This document shows, piece by piece, positions 62,484 to 64,000 of a DNA stretch of 64,000 nt. The notes under the pieces were generated by a model, which saw only the letters and a list, made by a program, of their open reading frames with translations, was not told the DNA's origin and ran no database searches. The first letter of the stretch is position 1. Each line of letters opens with the position of its first letter. The DNA comes from Sphingomonas psychrotolerans. Lineage in GTDB: Bacteria; Pseudomonadota; Alphaproteobacteria; Sphingomonadales; Sphingomonadaceae. The translations under genes and the position numbers were made by a program. The stretch spans positions 124,001 to 188,000 of the forward strand of contig NZ_CP024923.1 of the NCBI RefSeq assembly GCF_002796605.1. The letters are read 5' to 3'.

Positions 62484-63482
62484 TCAGCGGATGCGGCTCA
62501 ATAGCTCCGCCTTCTTGGCGTCGAACTCCTCCTGCGTGATCGCGCCGATCGTCTGCAATTTGTGCAGCTTCTCGATCTGGGCATAGGCATCTTCGCCCGG
62601 CGCCGCGGCGGGGGCCGCGGGCGCCGTCGCGCCGCCGATGCCGCCGGCCATGCTCTGGCCGATCGCCATGCCTGCAGCCATGCCCGCGCCGGCGCCCGCG
62701 ACGCCGCCCGACTGGCCGGCAGCGGTCTCGATCGCCTGGGCGCTCTGGAAGCGGACGAAACGGTCGAGATCGCCCACCACCCGCATCGAGCTGGCCTTGT
62801 CGAGATGCGCCTGGACTTCCTCGGGCAATGACAGGCTTTCGATGAAGAAGCTGGTGCAGCTCAAGCCCCACCCTGCGAAAGCGGGCTCGACCGCGGCCTT
62901 GAGCTTTTCAGACAACGCCGTCTGGTTCGCGGCGAGATCGAGAAAAGCGATTTCGCCGTTGCCGAGCGCCGAGGCGATCGCCGTAGCGATCACGCCGCGC
63001 AGCTGCGGCTCCAGATCGGTGACAGTCAGCTTTTCCAGCGAGCCCATCATCTTGACCGCGAAGGTCGGCACGCTCTCGATGCGGAAGGAATAAGAGCCGA
63101 ATGTGCGGATGCGCAACGGGCCGAATTCCTTGTCGCGCACCGTGATCGGCTGCTGCGTGCCCCATTTCAGCCCGGTCTGCTCCTTCTGGCTGAAATAATA
63201 GACATCGGCTTTGAAGGGCGAGGCGAAGCCCTTGTCCCAATTGAGCAGCGACGTGAGCAACGGCAGGTTGCCGGTCTCGAGCGTGTAGAGCCCGGGCAGG
63301 AACGCGTCGGCGAGCTTGCCCTCATCGTAGAACAGCGCCTTTTGGCCCGCGCGCACGGTCAATTGTGCGCCGTTCTGGATCTCGCGATCCTCCATCGGAT
63401 AGCGGATCGCCAGCGTGCCCGGCTCGTCCACCCAATCGATGACGTCGACGAATTGCTTCGAAAGAAAATCGAAAATACCCAT
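62484..63482 (-). CDS. SPFH domain protein with C-terminal SHOCT motif (YdjI/virion-core-like)
   Basis: 332 residues from the ATG at 63482. The SPFH core is MGIFDFLSKQFVDVIDWVDE, then GQKALFYDEGKLADAFLPGL, then FRIESVPTFAVKMMGSLEKL. A Gly/Ala/Met-rich linker (about 255-295) leads to a SHOCT helix pair (KLHKLQTIGAITQEEFDAKK). It resembles Bacillus subtilis YdjI, a membrane scaffold of an envelope-stress group. It is the first gene of the eight-gene operon; the next gene is 4 bases away. Confidence 0.92.
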   Translation of the reverse strand: MGIFDFLSKQFVDVIDWVDEPGTLAIRYPMEDREIQNGAQLTVRAGQKALFYDEGKLADAFLPGLYTLETGNLPLLTSLLNWDKGFASPFKADVYYFSQKEQTGLKWGTQQPITVRDKEFGPLRIRTFGSYSFRIESVPTFAVKMMGSLEKLTVTDLEPQLRGVIATAIASALGNGEIAFLDLAANQTALSEKLKAAVEPAFAGWGLSCTSFFIESLSLPEEVQAHLDKASSMRVVGDLDRFVRFQSAQAIETAAGQSGGVAGAGAGMAAGMAIGQSMAGGIGGATAPAAPAAAPGEDAYAQIEKLHKLQTIGAITQEEFDAKKAELLSRIR

Positions 63483-63544
63483 GAGCCCCTCCGTTCGCGG
63501 CAGGATAGAGGCTTTGCCGGGCGTTCGAAACAGCAAAGCGACAA

Positions 63545-64000
63545 TCAGCTGCGAACCGTCTCGCGGATCGTCTCCATCGAGATATAGGTCGAGGTGCTGG
63601 CGACGTGCGGCAGGCTCGAAATGCGCTCGCCGAGGACGATCCGGTATTTGCGGATGTCGGCGGTGCGGACCTTGAGCAGATAATCGAAGCTGCTGGCGAT
63701 CATATGGCATTCCTCCACCTCGGGGATGCGCCGGACCGCGGCGTTGAACTCCTCCAGCGCCTTTTCGCGAGTGTCGGAGAGCTTCACTTCGGTGAACGCG
63801 ACATGGTCGAGCGCGAGCTTGGCGGGGTCGATCAACGCGGTGAAGCCCAGGATGACGCGAGATTCGATCAGCCGTTTGAGCCGCTGCTGGCACGGCGTTT
63901 TGGACAGACCGATGCGCTGGGCGAGGTCGGTGACGGTGATCCGGCCGTCCTCGCGCAGGGCAGCGAGGATCCTGCGGTCATATTCGTCCAGATCGGCTGG
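63545..64000 (-). CDS. Lrp/AsnC family transcriptional regulator, 5'-truncated by the window edge
   Basis: The frame is open to base 64000, so the start lies outside; 151 residues are visible. The helix-turn-helix DLAQRIGLSKTPCQQRLKRL and the RAM ligand-binding domain (ALDHVAFTEVKLSDTREKAL, VEECHMIASSFDYLLKVRTA) are complete at the C-terminus. Members sense amino acids. It lies 62 bases upstream of the SPFH gene on the same strand, so it may share or control the operon's transcription. Confidence 0.92.
   Translation of the reverse strand, partial: PADLDEYDRRILAALREDGRITVTDLAQRIGLSKTPCQQRLKRLIESRVILGFTALIDPAKLALDHVAFTEVKLSDTREKALEEFNAAVRRIPEVEECHMIASSFDYLLKVRTADIRKYRIVLGERISSLPHVASTSTYISMETIRETVRS

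Overview
The window comes from a high-GC, aerobic Gram-negative alphaproteobacterium of the order Sphingomonadales, most like Sphingomonas. The strongest marker is a serine palmitoyltransferase gene placed directly behind a dedicated acyl carrier protein gene (36720-38226), the signature of sphingolipid-making bacteria. A TonB-dependent receptor, Flp-type pilins, a KdpDE-like system beside Kup, and the order aroB-aroK-orphan-xerD-accA fit the same group. Coding density is very high. Many genes overlap by 4 bases (ATGA, GTGA or TTGA), so several starts are GTG or TTG. The window opens inside an MFS transporter gene and closes inside an Lrp/AsnC regulator gene.

Layout. 1-8.2 kb: MFS carrier, then a six-gene minus-strand cluster (DUF4129, DUF4350, MoxR ATPase, DUF58, SpoIIM, RDD) that looks like a membrane-associated MoxR/VWA chaperone system, with a divergent multi-pass membrane protein. 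8.2-12.7 kb: a DUF429-like protein, two tandem YjbR paralogues, rarA, and a PadR regulator with a palindromic operator in front and a DUF2218 gene behind. 12.7-16.7 kb: kup with a short KdpD-like kinase and a KdpE-like regulator. 16.8-30.9 kb: glycosyltransferase, M1 peptidase, a frameshifted DUF423 gene, dgkA, a Kef-type antiporter, NifU-like scaffold, CvpA, lipocalin, radA, aroB, aroK, xerD. 31-36.6 kb: accA, three Flp pilins with their own terminators, mutT, methyltransferase, comF, grxC, nitrilase-family hydrolase, DUF1178, tRNA-Arg. 36.7-45.8 kb: ACP-SPT, hybrid histidine kinase, TetR, GNAT, rplU-rpmA, TonB receptor, HspQ.

45.9-47.4 kb is a small island at tRNA-Ser(CGA). The 3' end of the tRNA is repeated exactly (21 bp) 1.4 kb downstream. 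Between the copies are lower-GC DNA, no integrase, a possible toxin/immunity-like gene pair and a perfect 26-bp tandem duplication. 47.7-52.8 kb holds an inositol-monophosphatase-family gene and a convergent four-gene Kdo-type operon: an unrecognised GT-like protein, a KdsD-type isomerase, a fusion of a CMP-sugar synthetase with an RraA/aldolase-like domain, and KdsA. 53.2-56.5 kb is a LysR regulator divergent from an MFS exporter and an exported hydrolase.

56.6-63.5 kb is the most interesting locus. It is a tightly packed eight-gene minus-strand operon: SPFH-SHOCT protein, two zinc-ribbon DUF4178 proteins, a 48-residue membrane protein, DUF350, a membrane-fused aminopropyltransferase, an exported FAD oxidoreductase and S-adenosylmethionine decarboxylase. 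I read it as a membrane-bound module that makes decarboxylated SAM, transfers aminopropyl groups and probably oxidises an amine, coupled to an SPFH scaffold. An Lrp/AsnC gene lies just upstream on the same strand.
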